Under the pieces are notes generated by a model that did no database searches, was not told the origin of the DNA, and was given only the letters and a program-made list of their open reading frames with translations. From positions 4,319,001 to 4,383,000 of the forward strand of contig NC_009767.1 of the NCBI RefSeq assembly GCF_000017805.1: a stretch of 64,000 nt of DNA. The letters run 5' to 3'. This document shows, piece by piece, positions 26,367-34,741 of this stretch; position 1 is the stretch's first letter; the number at the start of each line of letters is the position of its first letter. This DNA is from Roseiflexus castenholzii DSM 13941 (GTDB taxonomy: Bacteria > Chloroflexota > Chloroflexia > Chloroflexales > Roseiflexaceae). Position numbers and translations under genes: made by a program.

Positions 26367-27686
26367 GTGCAACGTTCGCTCCTCTTGCTCCTGCTCATCT
26401 TTTTTGCTGCGCCACTCCATGCCGCGCCGGTGCGCCAACCGACCGTGGAGGACCTGACCCTCGGCACTTCGGCGCAGGGTCGCCCGATCACAGCGCTGCG
26501 CATCGGCAATGGACCGATCAAACTGGTGATCATCGGCAATACGCATGGCGCGCCAGAAGCCAATACGCATACGCTGGCAACCATGCTTGCCGACCATTTT
26601 CGCGCCAATCCGCACGAGGTTCCGCCTGCCGTACGCCTCTACATCATCCCCACCATCAACCCCGATGGATTGGCGCTCGGTACGCGGTTCAACGCGCGCG
26701 GCGTCGATCTTAATCGCAACATGAACACCAATTTCGACGCATGTCCCGACAACGACTGGCGTGTGACCGTATTCGGCGCGTATGGCATCGTGTCCGACAC
26801 CGGCGGACCCTACCCCGACTCGGAGGTCGAGAGTCGCCTGGTGCGCAGTTTTCTGCTCGACGCCTGGGGGGCGATCTTCCTGCACTCAGCGGCCGGCAAC
26901 GTGTTTCCCGCGTTCTGTGACCATGCGCCATCCATCGAGATGGCACAAACCTATGCCACCGCCAGCGGCTACCGCTACACCCGCGTCTGGGAACAGTACA
27001 TCATCACCGGCGGCATGCACGATTGGGCAGCCAGTCTGGGGATCGCGGCGATCATTCCCGAACTGCTCACCGGAACAGAGCCGGAGTTCGCACAAAACCT
27101 GGCAGGAATTCAGGCGGTGCTGGCGGCCGCAGAAAAACTGCTCCCCGCGCCGGAAGATCACGTCGAGCATGGCATCGTCGTACCGGCAATCCTCTGGCGC
27201 TTCTGGAAGATGCATGGCGGCGACGACCTGTTCGGTCCTCCGCTGATGCCGGCGGTCGTTGAGGAGGGCGTGATACGCCAGATATTCGAGCGCGCCGTGT
27301 TGGAGTTGCATCCCGAATGGGCAGACACGCCGTACCTGGTTCAGGTGACGCCGCTTGGGCGCACCTGCTCGCCGCCCGTTGGTGCAGCGCTACGCAATGA
27401 TTGCACGCCTCCCGGATGCCGCCGTTTCACCGAAACACCCTATGCGATCCGTGGCGCGTTCGCCGCATACTGGGAACGTTACGGCGGGTTGCACACATTC
27501 GGCTTCCCACTGAGCGACGAAAAGGTGGCATACGCCGCCAACGGTCAGCAGCGCGCGCAACAGGTCTTCGAGCGCGCCGTGTTGATCCTTAACGACGATG
27601 GCAACGTGTCGCTTGCCCCGCTCGGATGGGCATTCCTGGTGCGGGAACGATCGCTTGCGCCGACAGCGGCGCATCAGGTGAGGTGA
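26367..27686 (+). CDS. Secreted M14-like zinc carboxypeptidase with C-terminal LGFP-like repeats
   Basis: Protein of 439 aa from GTG at 26367, which gives a signal peptide (QRSLLLLLLIFFAAPLHA). The zinc-site pattern HGAPEAN (HxxE, about residue 60) and a later FLHSAAG His fit an M14 carboxypeptidase; RGVDLNRN is a typical substrate-binding segment. From about 290 two repeats, FGPPLMP ... QIFERAVLELHP and FGFPLSDEK ... QVFERAVLIL, resemble the LGFP-type repeats frequent in Chloroflexota secreted proteins. The start overlaps three tandem CGTGCAA heptamers, each holding a GTG in a different frame; only the last is in frame. An in-frame TTG at 26325 is the alternative. Confidence 0.8.
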   Translation: MQRSLLLLLLIFFAAPLHAAPVRQPTVEDLTLGTSAQGRPITALRIGNGPIKLVIIGNTHGAPEANTHTLATMLADHFRANPHEVPPAVRLYIIPTINPDGLALGTRFNARGVDLNRNMNTNFDACPDNDWRVTVFGAYGIVSDTGGPYPDSEVESRLVRSFLLDAWGAIFLHSAAGNVFPAFCDHAPSIEMAQTYATASGYRYTRVWEQYIITGGMHDWAASLGIAAIIPELLTGTEPEFAQNLAGIQAVLAAAEKLLPAPEDHVEHGIVVPAILWRFWKMHGGDDLFGPPLMPAVVEEGVIRQIFERAVLELHPEWADTPYLVQVTPLGRTCSPPVGAALRNDCTPPGCRRFTETPYAIRGAFAAYWERYGGLHTFGFPLSDEKVAYAANGQQRAQQVFERAVLILNDDGNVSLAPLGWAFLVRERSLAPTAAHQVR

Positions 27687-27692
27687 TTCTGT

Positions 27693-28220
27693 ATGTTGAC
27701 TGAACTGTTTTTGATCCGCCACGCCGAACCGGATCGTGCGACTGGTCTGCCCTATGCCGTTTTGCCAGGACCGCCGTTGACGCTGCGCGGCGAGGAGGAA
27801 GCGGTGCAGGCGGGGCACTGGCTGCGCGAGCGCGGTATCGAGCGGTTGCTCTCGTCACCGTTCACCCGCGCCAGTGTTACCGCTACCACCATTGGGCAAC
27901 TCATTGGATTGGAACCGACCCTGATCGAGACCTTACGTGAGGTGGCGCCGGGGGAAACACATCCAGAAGTGCGCGCCCGTATCGCCGGGCTGATCGATCA
28001 ACTTGACGATACATCGTTGCAGCGCGTCGCGCTCGTCACTCATGGCAGTTGCATTCTTGCCGCTCTCCAGCATACAACGAATGATCGCATCGATTTGAGC
28101 GGGCATCGCTACGACTATGGGAATCACACACCAACGGCGGGCATCTGGCATGGAGTTCGCACCGAACACGGCTGGCGCTGGTCGCTGGCGTTTTATCCTG
28201 GAAGAGCCACCGAAAGTTGA
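27693..28220 (+). CDS. Histidine phosphatase (phosphoglycerate mutase-like)
   Basis: Protein of 175 aa. The RHG-type catalytic motif is LIRHAEP (phosphorylated His), with the second Arg in SSPFTRAS, Glu in TLREVAPGE, and the second His in VTHGS. The family acts on phosphorylated sugars, nucleotides or proteins; substrate not determinable. It starts 6 nt after the M14 gene, probably one operon. A hairpin-containing repeat element (28293-28463) follows in the 3' region. Confidence 0.9.
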   Translation: MLTELFLIRHAEPDRATGLPYAVLPGPPLTLRGEEEAVQAGHWLRERGIERLLSSPFTRASVTATTIGQLIGLEPTLIETLREVAPGETHPEVRARIAGLIDQLDDTSLQRVALVTHGSCILAALQHTTNDRIDLSGHRYDYGNHTPTAGIWHGVRTEHGWRWSLAFYPGRATES

Positions 28221-28292
28221 ATGGCGAGATGAGCGGTGCACGGCGTAGGGGCGTAGGGACGCCCCCCATGAATACTCCAACCCCGACCCCTC

Positions 28293-28463
28293 ATACCAAT
28301 GACGATTGAAGATGCCGCATACTTGTCATTCCGAGCGCAGCGACTTATCATTCCGAGCGCAGCGACTGGTCATTCCGAGCGCAGCGAGGAATCTAAGCGG
28401 GTCGCGCACGACCCCGCGCGCTGATCGGGGTGACCATGCCGGATGGTCACAGGGAATTGGTAT
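28293..28463 (+). repeat. Interspersed element with 8-bp terminal inverted repeats (copy 1)
   Basis: 171-bp element bounded by ATACCAAT and ATTGGTAT. Inside: three tandem 22-bp units around TCATTCCGAGCGCAGCGA, then hairpin GGGTCG-CGCA-CGACCC, then hairpin GTGACCAT-GCCGG-ATGGTCAC. A second copy in opposite orientation is at 56058-56207. In both cases it sits 3' of a gene and in the same sense. No transposase or clear target duplication is seen. The rest of 28221-28660 holds a short GGGGCGTAGGGACGCCCCC stretch and AT-rich DNA (CATATAATAG near 28510) but no gene. Confidence 0.85.
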
Positions 28464-28660
28464 CAGATCAAGTTCTTGTCACTTCTCTGGCATTATCGTA
28501 CAATACGACATATAATAGTAGAACGGTGCGTACACGGCGATAATGGCAGCGTTCCCTGATTTTTCGAGAAAACGCTCCATTTGTCACGATCTTCAGATGA
28601 AGAGCCTTGTACTGCCCGACAGTATGCACTGCTCGACATGACACACGCTCACACACCCCT

Positions 28661-29410
28661 ATGAATGACATACGCTGTCCCCGCCCCTGCCCCACTGTTG
28701 CCGCCATGCGCCACGACTTCCATGCGTTGCGCAACCACCTCGCCGCTGGTCATCGTTGCGTCGATGCATGGCTGGCGCTGGCGAAGTTGGTGACCGTTCC
28801 GGCGCACCGGCTTGATTGCCTGGCGCGCGCAAGCGCCCTCGCGCCGGACGATGTCGAACTGGAGATCGCGTATCTGGAACAGCGTCTCAATATTGATCCG
28901 GGCGATGCCGAAGCAGCAGGAGCATTGCGCGCGGCGCGCGCGCGGCGCGCGTTGATAGGGCACAAGCCGCGCCTGTTTAAGCAGATGGATGCATCGCCAA
29001 CCCTGGGGTCCATTCTTGTGCAAATGGGTGCGATCACACCGCAGGAACTGGAATGGCTCCTGGAGGAACAGGCAGCAATCCGGCGGCGGGGCGAGCAGAT
29101 GATGTTCGGCGATATCGCCGTCGCGCGCGGCAAAGTGACGCCGGAGACTCTGGCGCGCGCATTGATGGTGCAGATTCAGCAGCGAGTCGAGAATGACGGA
29201 GCGCCGCGCGCGCTGGGCGAGTACCTGATTGCCAACGGATTGCCGCCAGAACGTCTCGAACAGGCGCTGACCGAACAAATCTACCTGCGACGGATCGGCA
29301 GGCGCGAAACGCTCGGCGAAATCCTCTTGCGGCGGCGATGGGTTACGCGCGATCAGATCGAACGCGCTCTGGCGCAGCAGCGTCAGGATGCGCTGTCGCT
29401 GTTCCGTTGA
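28661..29410 (+). CDS. Protein with repeated MshEN/GspE-N-like helical motifs
   Basis: Protein of 249 aa. The N-terminal third is helical and TPR-like (LAKLVTVPAHRLDCLARASAL). From about residue 105 comes a repeated pattern LGxxLxxxGxITxxxLxxALxxQ: TLGSILVQMGAITPQELEWL, then FGDIAVARGKVTPETLARAL, LGEYLIANGLPPERLEQALT and LGEILLRRRWVTRDQIERAL. This pattern is that of the GspE/PilB N-terminal (MshEN) domain, which in some proteins binds c-di-GMP. There is no ATPase domain attached. The start may be ATG at 28661 or at 28706. The last 68 bp overlap the convergent glycosylase gene. Confidence 0.75.
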   Translation: MNDIRCPRPCPTVAAMRHDFHALRNHLAAGHRCVDAWLALAKLVTVPAHRLDCLARASALAPDDVELEIAYLEQRLNIDPGDAEAAGALRAARARRALIGHKPRLFKQMDASPTLGSILVQMGAITPQELEWLLEEQAAIRRRGEQMMFGDIAVARGKVTPETLARALMVQIQQRVENDGAPRALGEYLIANGLPPERLEQALTEQIYLRRIGRRETLGEILLRRRWVTRDQIERALAQQRQDALSLFR

Positions 29411-30236
29411 ATGTGGCGCACCGCCGACGGAGCGGGCATCCATCGCACATCAGACAGTGATTTGCACATTTACGCCGGTCGATAAAGGCGCGTTGTCCAC
29501 CGGGTCGATCACAGCGCGGGTTGCGCGCCAGGCAATGATGGACGCATGCTTCGATGATCAGTGCGTGAAAGTGAGCAAAGAAGAATGCGCCGTTGCCGTT
29601 CGTTTCCACCGCGCGATGCACATGAAAGGGTTCGCCGGCGATGGTCGCAAGAGCCGGAAGAAACGGCGACAACGCACGCTCGATCAGATGCTGCACCGCC
29701 ACATACGGTGCGCGAAGGAAATCGAACCCCGGCACGAGATCGAGACGCGCAAACAACCGTCGCGCATAGGCATCGACCACAAACACGGGATGACCACCGC
29801 CGTAGAGCATGACCGTATCAGCGGTCTCGCGCCCAATGCGCGGCAGCGCCAGAAGACGCGCACGCACCTCTGCGCGCTCGCCAGAAAGCAAACGGGTTGT
29901 GGTGCAATCGTACTGCTGCACGATCGCACCACAGATGGCGTGCAAACCGGTGGCTTTTTGGGCATGAAAGGCGCAGGGGCGGATCAGCGCAGCGAGCCTG
30001 TCAGGACGGGCAGCAGCCAGTGCCGACGGTGACATCAACCCTGCGTCGCGCAGGCGGACAATCGCCGCCTCGACCGTTTCCCAGCGTGTTTGCTGAACGA
30101 GAACGGCGCCGACCAGCACCTCGAACGGCGGATCATCGCTGATGACGGGCCACCAGTGTGGTTCATGCCCGAAGTGTTCGTCGAGAGCGGCAAAGCATGC
30201 AAGTAACCGCTCCCCCAGTGCATCAACGCCGGTCAC
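29343..30236 (-). CDS. Endonuclease III-like HhH-GPD DNA glycosylase with 4Fe-4S cluster
   Basis: Protein of 297 aa. HhH motif LPRIGRETADTVMLY, catalytic Asp155 in VVDAYARR. Cys257-x6-Cys264-x2-Cys267-x5-Cys273 is a perfect endonuclease III 4Fe-4S loop. The bifunctional Lys of Nth is Glu137 here (GRETA), so a monofunctional glycosylase, as in MagIII-like members, is more likely than an AP lyase. An inserted stretch between about 195 and 225 is unusual. Start GTG at 30236 overlaps the DUF4127 stop (GTGA), implying translational coupling. Confidence 0.87.
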   Translation of the reverse strand: MTGVDALGERLLACFAALDEHFGHEPHWWPVISDDPPFEVLVGAVLVQQTRWETVEAAIVRLRDAGLMSPSALAAARPDRLAALIRPCAFHAQKATGLHAICGAIVQQYDCTTTRLLSGERAEVRARLLALPRIGRETADTVMLYGGGHPVFVVDAYARRLFARLDLVPGFDFLRAPYVAVQHLIERALSPFLPALATIAGEPFHVHRAVETNGNGAFFFAHFHALIIEACVHHCLARNPRCDRPGGQRAFIDRRKCANHCLMCDGCPLRRRCATFNGTATAHPDAAAPERVRSDRA

Positions 30237-31789
30237 ACCATCTCCAGCGCGAAATCCACTTCAAACAAGCGACACCAGGGCAGGCGCGTGCTTCCCGGCG
30301 TGATGCGCCAGCGCCCGGCGAATCCGGGAAGCGCGCCAATACGCGCGTTCAGGTGGGTTTCGATCCAGCGGCAGATCGCCCCAAGCATCGTATCATCCGG
30401 TTCGCGCGTACCGGCGGTGCGTTCGAGCATAACACGCGCAGCGCGGCGCACCACATGCTGATATCCCCAATCCTCGACAAAACGGTGGAGCAGAAAGCGC
30501 AGATGGGCGATCCGTTGCGCCGGGGTTGTTGCCAGGAGCGCGGCACACCCCTGCGCCAGCGCCGTGCCAATCGTATTGCCAGCAGTGTTCCAGGCGCCAA
30601 ACCCGGCGAGTCGTGCAAGATCGACCTTCTCGATGAGCAACTCCATCAACACCGGATCGGCGCCATTGGGGTAGGCCACGTCCGCCACAATCACCTGTTG
30701 CCCGCTCTCCTGAAGTTCGCTCACGCGATCAACGAGCGCATCGAGATGATTGTACCGCTCCTCACGCTCTTCCGCTGCAAACGTTTCGTCCCACTCAGTG
30801 CGACGCGGAGAAGGGGTATTGACCGCCAGCCACAGGTCAGGAGCGGCGTCGGCAGTCGCCACCGTGCCGCCAATGGCGTGGATCTGCCGTTCGACCGTTA
30901 AGCGGACAGGACCATCTTCGTAGGGAGCGACGATCTCCTCACCGCCGGGAATGGCATAGATTGGCGCAATGCGCGGCGCGCGCCCGACATGCTGATTGAT
31001 GATCCGCGCCAGCAGCGCACATCCCACTTCATCGGCGCCGGGGTACATGAGCAGGATGCCTGCTGCACGCGCGCCCTGCTCCTGCCCATCAATCGTTGGG
31101 TGATGCCGTCCGAGCGCCAGCAGATCCGCCCAACTCGCCAGCCAGCGTTTTTCGCGTGATCCCAACCCAAATGGGCTGGTATCGTCGGAACTGAGAACCA
31201 GAAGATCGATGGCGCCTGCGTCGAGCAAGTGGAGCGACGCCAGGTTGACCATATGGTTGCGCAACCGGCGACGCAGCATATCGCGCAGTGCTTCGGGAGG
31301 AATCTCGGCGCGCAGCGCAGCAATCTCATCGGTCAACGGCTCACCCTGCACCGCGCGGTCGAGCAGTTGCGAGAGGCGGTACAGGCGCGTACCATAGGTA
31401 GCCCAATAGTGTGGTTCTTCGGTGCTGTCATCAGCATTAGATATGCGCGTAATCACATTGAACGCCAGGATGGGCAGATCGGGCAGTTCGTTCTTGATAG
31501 CGCGCAACATATCCAGGCGGCTTAACGCCATCCCTGGCGGATCATCGCTGATGCGAGAGGCGATCAATCCGCCAAACGCCAGCATTTCAACATCGACGAT
31601 CAACGCATCGAGCGCGGGGGCGATGGCGTGCAACCAGGACGCGAGATCATCACAGCGCGCCGGTTCGCGGAAATGGCTCAGCAGATCGTCAGGCGGCAGC
31701 ACCAGTTCGACTCCGGCGATGGCGGCAATCATCGCCGGATATCGGGTATTGACGGGCCGCTCATCGAGCGGAAGCAAACCAACCTTCAT
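30233..31789 (-). CDS. DUF4127 family protein
   Basis: Protein of 518 aa beginning MKVGLLPLDERPVNTRYP, the characteristic DUF4127 N terminus. Other family-like motifs are SSDDTSPFG, YPGADEVG, and AGFGAWNTAGNTIGTALAQG. The family is uncharacterised; conserved Asp/Asn/Gly-rich motifs suggest an enzyme, and some relatives occur near sugar or cell-wall genes (recollection). It is translationally coupled (4-nt overlap) to the downstream DNA glycosylase. An in-frame ATG at 31825 was rejected because it lies in the rpmG terminator. Confidence 0.85.
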   Translation of the reverse strand: MKVGLLPLDERPVNTRYPAMIAAIAGVELVLPPDDLLSHFREPARCDDLASWLHAIAPALDALIVDVEMLAFGGLIASRISDDPPGMALSRLDMLRAIKNELPDLPILAFNVITRISNADDSTEEPHYWATYGTRLYRLSQLLDRAVQGEPLTDEIAALRAEIPPEALRDMLRRRLRNHMVNLASLHLLDAGAIDLLVLSSDDTSPFGLGSREKRWLASWADLLALGRHHPTIDGQEQGARAAGILLMYPGADEVGCALLARIINQHVGRAPRIAPIYAIPGGEEIVAPYEDGPVRLTVERQIHAIGGTVATADAAPDLWLAVNTPSPRRTEWDETFAAEEREERYNHLDALVDRVSELQESGQQVIVADVAYPNGADPVLMELLIEKVDLARLAGFGAWNTAGNTIGTALAQGCAALLATTPAQRIAHLRFLLHRFVEDWGYQHVVRRAARVMLERTAGTREPDDTMLGAICRWIETHLNARIGALPGFAGRWRITPGSTRLPWCRLFEVDFALEMV

Positions 31790-31824
31790 GACGTCGGCAT
31801 CTCCCCTGGCGTGGATGGATAACA

Positions 31825-31856
31825 AGAAACCGCACGATGACAGCCATCATGCGGCT
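31825..31856 (-). terminator. Rho-independent terminator of rpmG
   Basis: On the minus strand after the rpmG stop, CCGCATGATG pairs with CATCGTGCGG (one G-T pair) around a 5-nt loop, followed by TTTCTTGTT. It lies between rpmG and the DUF4127 start. Confidence 0.75.
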
Positions 31857-31877
31857 TCGAGGCGCAACAACACGCAA

Positions 31878-32042
31878 TTACTTGGTTTCGCGGTAGAGGA
31901 CGTGCCGGCGCAGGGTTGGATCGTAGCGGCGCAGTTCGAGCCGGTTGGGATCGTTCTTGCGATTCTTCGTCGTCGTATAGGTATGTGCGCTCTCGGTGCT
32001 GCGCATTTTGATAATAATCCGGTTGCCTTTCTTACTTGCCAT
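31878..32042 (-). CDS. rpmG: 50S ribosomal protein L33
   Basis: Protein of 54 aa starting MASKKGNRIIIKMRSTES and containing YTTTKNRKNDPNRLELRRYDP, the L33 signature. It lacks the CxxC pairs, so it is the zinc-independent (C-minus) type. A basic ribosomal protein of the 50S E-site region. It has its own promoter (32093-32121) and terminator (31825-31856), so it appears monocistronic. It is divergent from the acyl-CoA ligase. Confidence 0.96.
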   Translation of the reverse strand: MASKKGNRIIIKMRSTESAHTYTTTKNRKNDPNRLELRRYDPTLRRHVLYRETK

Positions 32043-32092
32043 AGTTCGTCCCTGCTTCGAGGTTCATCTGCTATCGTATACCATCTTCTGGT

Positions 32093-32121
32093 ATTGTAGC
32101 AGTAAGCGCCGGGGTTGGCAA
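32093..32121 (-). promoter_or_regulatory. Promoter of rpmG
   Basis: Minus strand: -35 TTGCCA (32121-32116), 17-nt spacer, -10 TACAAT (32098-32093) preceded by TGC, i.e. also an extended -10. Confidence 0.65.
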
Positions 32122-32130
32122 GAGAAGTGA

Positions 32131-32160
32131 TTGACAGCATCGGTTAACAACCCGTATAAT
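32131..32160 (+). promoter_or_regulatory. Consensus promoter of the acyl-CoA ligase gene
   Basis: TTGACA (32131-32136), 18-nt spacer, TATAAT (32155-32160): both hexamers exact. It points to the ligase ATG at 32226, which has the ribosome site AAAGGAGG at 32212-32219. Confidence 0.85.
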
Positions 32161-32225
32161 TGCACCAACTCCCCGCTCTGCGCTCAAATGAATCGGACGT
32201 TGATGTTCACCAAAGGAGGGACTCG

Positions 32226-33764
32226 ATGCTGAATCTCGCCATTATTCTGGAGGAGAGCGCGCGCCGGATGCCCGGAAAGACTGCTGTCATCCTCGACAGC
32301 ATTCGCCTGAACTATGCCGAACTAAACGGCGCCGCCAACAAAATTGCCAACGGTCTGGCAAATCTCGGCGTGCGCCCTGGCGACAAAGTGGCGATGATGA
32401 TCCCCAACACGCCACACTTCCCGATGTGCTATTTCGGCATTCTCAAGGCTGGCGCGACGGTTGTGCCGCTCAATGTGCTATTCAAGCGCGATGAGGTTCG
32501 GTATCATCTGGAAGACAGCGACTCGGTCGCACTGATCGTCTGGGAAGGATTCCTCGATGAAGCCGCGTCCGGCTTTCACGCGGTCAAAACCTGCCGTCAC
32601 CTGATCGTCGCGCAGGCGCCGGGTTCCACGGCGACACTCCCCGATGGCGCGATTCCGCTCGGCAGTCTCCTCGCCGAACACGCTCCGGTATTCGATACGG
32701 TCCAGACCATGCCGGACGATACGGCGGTTATTCTCTACACCAGCGGCACGACGGGTCGCCCCAAGGGCGCGGAACTGACCCATGCCAACATGTTCTTGAA
32801 TGCCACGATCTGCACCGATAAGTTGCTGAATGTCTCGTCAGAAACGGTGGGGCTGGCGGTACTGCCATTGTTTCACAGTTTTGGACAGACGTGTGTGATG
32901 AACAGTCTGATCTACGCCGGCGGCGCCATCACCATGCTGCCGCGCTTCGAACCGCAGAAGGCGCTCGAAGTGATGGCGCGCGACCGGGTGACGTATTTCG
33001 CCGGCGTGCCGACGATGTATTTCTATCTGCTCAATTTCCCCGGCGCAGATCAGTATGATCTGTCGGCGCTTAAGTTCTGCGTCTCAGGCGGCGCAGCGAT
33101 GCCGGTCGAAGTGATGCATGCCTTCAACCGTAAATACAATGTCACCATCCTCGAAGGGTACGGTCTCTCCGAAACTTCTCCGGTGGCGTCGTTCAATCAT
33201 CTCGACCGCGAGCCAAAGCCGGGGTCGATCGGCGTGCCGATCTGGGGCATTGAGATGCGCGTGGTGGATGACCAGGGGCGCGAGGTTCCCAACGGCGAAC
33301 TTGGTGAGATTGTCATTCGTGGGCACAATGTGATGAAGGGGTACTACAAGCGTCCCGACGCAACTGCTGATGCGATTCGCAATGGCTGGTTCCACAGCGG
33401 CGACATAGCCTATCGTGACGATGACGGTTTCTTCTTCATCAAGGATCGCGTGAAGGATATGATCATCCGCGGCGGGTTCAATGTCTATCCGCGCGAGATC
33501 GAAGAGGTGCTCTACGGGCATCCAGCCATCGCCGAAGCGGCCGTCATTGGCGTTCCCGATCAGGCGCTTGGCGAGGAGGTCAAGGCGGTTGTCGCCCTGA
33601 AGCCAGGGCATACGGCAACCGAGACAGAGATTATTGAGTACTGTAAGGAACGCCTGGCTGCCTACAAGTATCCGCGCATCGTCGAAATCCGCGAGACGTT
33701 GCCCAAGACGGCGACCGGCAAAATCCTCAAGCGCGAATTGCGTCAGATCGAAGTGACTGCATAG
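32226..33764 (+). CDS. Long-chain acyl-CoA ligase (AMP-forming)
   Basis: Adenylate-forming enzyme of 512 aa that activates a carboxylic acid, probably a fatty acid, to its CoA thioester via an acyl-AMP. Motifs: ILYTSGTTGRPKGAELTH (P-loop, A3), GYGLSETSP (A5), WFHSGDIAYRDDDG (A7), IKDRVKDMIIRGGFNVYPREIE (A8), and the catalytic Lys in PKTATGKILKREL (A10). Length and motif order are normal. Start chosen by the strong AAAGGAGG and consensus promoter upstream; an in-frame ATG at 32160 is inside the promoter. Confidence 0.95.
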   Translation: MLNLAIILEESARRMPGKTAVILDSIRLNYAELNGAANKIANGLANLGVRPGDKVAMMIPNTPHFPMCYFGILKAGATVVPLNVLFKRDEVRYHLEDSDSVALIVWEGFLDEAASGFHAVKTCRHLIVAQAPGSTATLPDGAIPLGSLLAEHAPVFDTVQTMPDDTAVILYTSGTTGRPKGAELTHANMFLNATICTDKLLNVSSETVGLAVLPLFHSFGQTCVMNSLIYAGGAITMLPRFEPQKALEVMARDRVTYFAGVPTMYFYLLNFPGADQYDLSALKFCVSGGAAMPVEVMHAFNRKYNVTILEGYGLSETSPVASFNHLDREPKPGSIGVPIWGIEMRVVDDQGREVPNGELGEIVIRGHNVMKGYYKRPDATADAIRNGWFHSGDIAYRDDDGFFFIKDRVKDMIIRGGFNVYPREIEEVLYGHPAIAEAAVIGVPDQALGEEVKAVVALKPGHTATETEIIEYCKERLAAYKYPRIVEIRETLPKTATGKILKRELRQIEVTA

Positions 33765-33808
33765 AGGCGAGGCGCTGCCTTGCCCTCTCCGCAGTGTGCA
33801 TCACCGGT

Positions 33809-33849
33809 GCGACGGCGCCGCGCCGATTGGGGCGCGACCGCGCCGTCGC
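33809..33849. terminator. Large hairpin between convergent genes (bidirectional terminator candidate)
   Basis: GCGACGGCGC (33809-33818) is perfectly complementary to GCGCCGTCGC (33840-33849), with an inner CGCGCC/GGCGCG pairing. It sits between the convergent acyl-CoA ligase and thioredoxin genes. There is no T-run on either side, so it may stop transcription weakly or act as an mRNA 3' stabiliser. Confidence 0.55.
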
Positions 33850-33885
33850 GCCGCGATGAATACGACGGCATGCGTCCATAATGGA

Positions 33886-34665
33886 TCATGCTGTAACGCC
33901 TCCAGCATGCCGCTCCAGCGCCTGACGCAACACCGGATAGGGTTGGGCGCCGATCAGACGTTCCACGACGCGCCCATCTTTGAAAATGTGGAGCGATGGG
34001 ATGCTCCTGATGCCAAACCGCTGCGCCGTGCGCGGGTTTTCATCCACGTTCAGTTTGGCAACCACTGCGCGTCCGGCAAATTCCTGCGCCAACCGTTCGA
34101 CTACCGGCGCCACCGCGCGGCACGGACCACACCATGGCGCCCAAAAGTCGACCAGCACCGGTTGATGGCTAGCGCCGACAACCTGATCGAATGTCGCATC
34201 AGTGAGCGTGATCGGTTTCGATCGCGTGGCACGTTCCGCTACTTCCTGGCGTGTTGCCGAGGGTTCAGGCATCGGGCGCGACGCCTGGCGCGTCAGCGGC
34301 ACGCTCGGACCTTGCGGCAGGGGCGGCGGTGCGCCGCCATCGGTCAGATGTGTCAACCATGCGCGCAGCGCTTCCTCAGCAACAACGCCGCTTGTTCGCG
34401 CAATGGGTGCGCCATTCTTCACAAAAATCAGACCGGGAAGTGCAGTAATGCCGTATTGTTGCGCCAACGCCGGATTATCGTCGGCATCTACCCGTGCCAG
34501 CAGCGCGCGCCCGGCAAAGATCGACGCCAACCGTTCGAGTGTTGGATCGAGTCGCTGACAGGTCGGGCATTCTTTGCGGTCGAAGATCAGCAGCACCGGC
34601 AAACCCGCACGCAGCACGCGGTCGATGCTTTGCTCGCTTGTGCGGACAGGTGTTGAAAATGTCAT
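33886..34665 (-). CDS. Tandem double-thioredoxin protein
   Basis: Protein of 259 aa with two thioredoxin folds. Domain 1 (about 1-105) has the atypical active site KECPTCQR and the cis-Pro segment TALPGLIF. A Pro-rich linker (about 108-150) follows. Domain 2 (about 155-259) has the classical DFWAPWCGPCRAV and RSIPSLHIF. No signal peptide, so probably cytosolic. Domain 1 may have a different redox potential. Start MTFSTPVR at 34665 is preceded by GAGGA at 6-nt spacing. Confidence 0.9.
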   Translation of the reverse strand: MTFSTPVRTSEQSIDRVLRAGLPVLLIFDRKECPTCQRLDPTLERLASIFAGRALLARVDADDNPALAQQYGITALPGLIFVKNGAPIARTSGVVAEEALRAWLTHLTDGGAPPPLPQGPSVPLTRQASRPMPEPSATRQEVAERATRSKPITLTDATFDQVVGASHQPVLVDFWAPWCGPCRAVAPVVERLAQEFAGRAVVAKLNVDENPRTAQRFGIRSIPSLHIFKDGRVVERLIGAQPYPVLRQALERHAGGVTA

Positions 34666-34741
34666 GGCAGTCCTCATCAGTGTGATTGTACACGCTGATG
34701 TGACTCTACTCCGCTGATGTTGGTTTTGTGGTAGCAACGCA

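Noticed and set aside
28293..28463. Insertion sequence
   Set aside because: No transposase and only 8-bp terminal inverted repeats; at most a MITE-like or RNA element.
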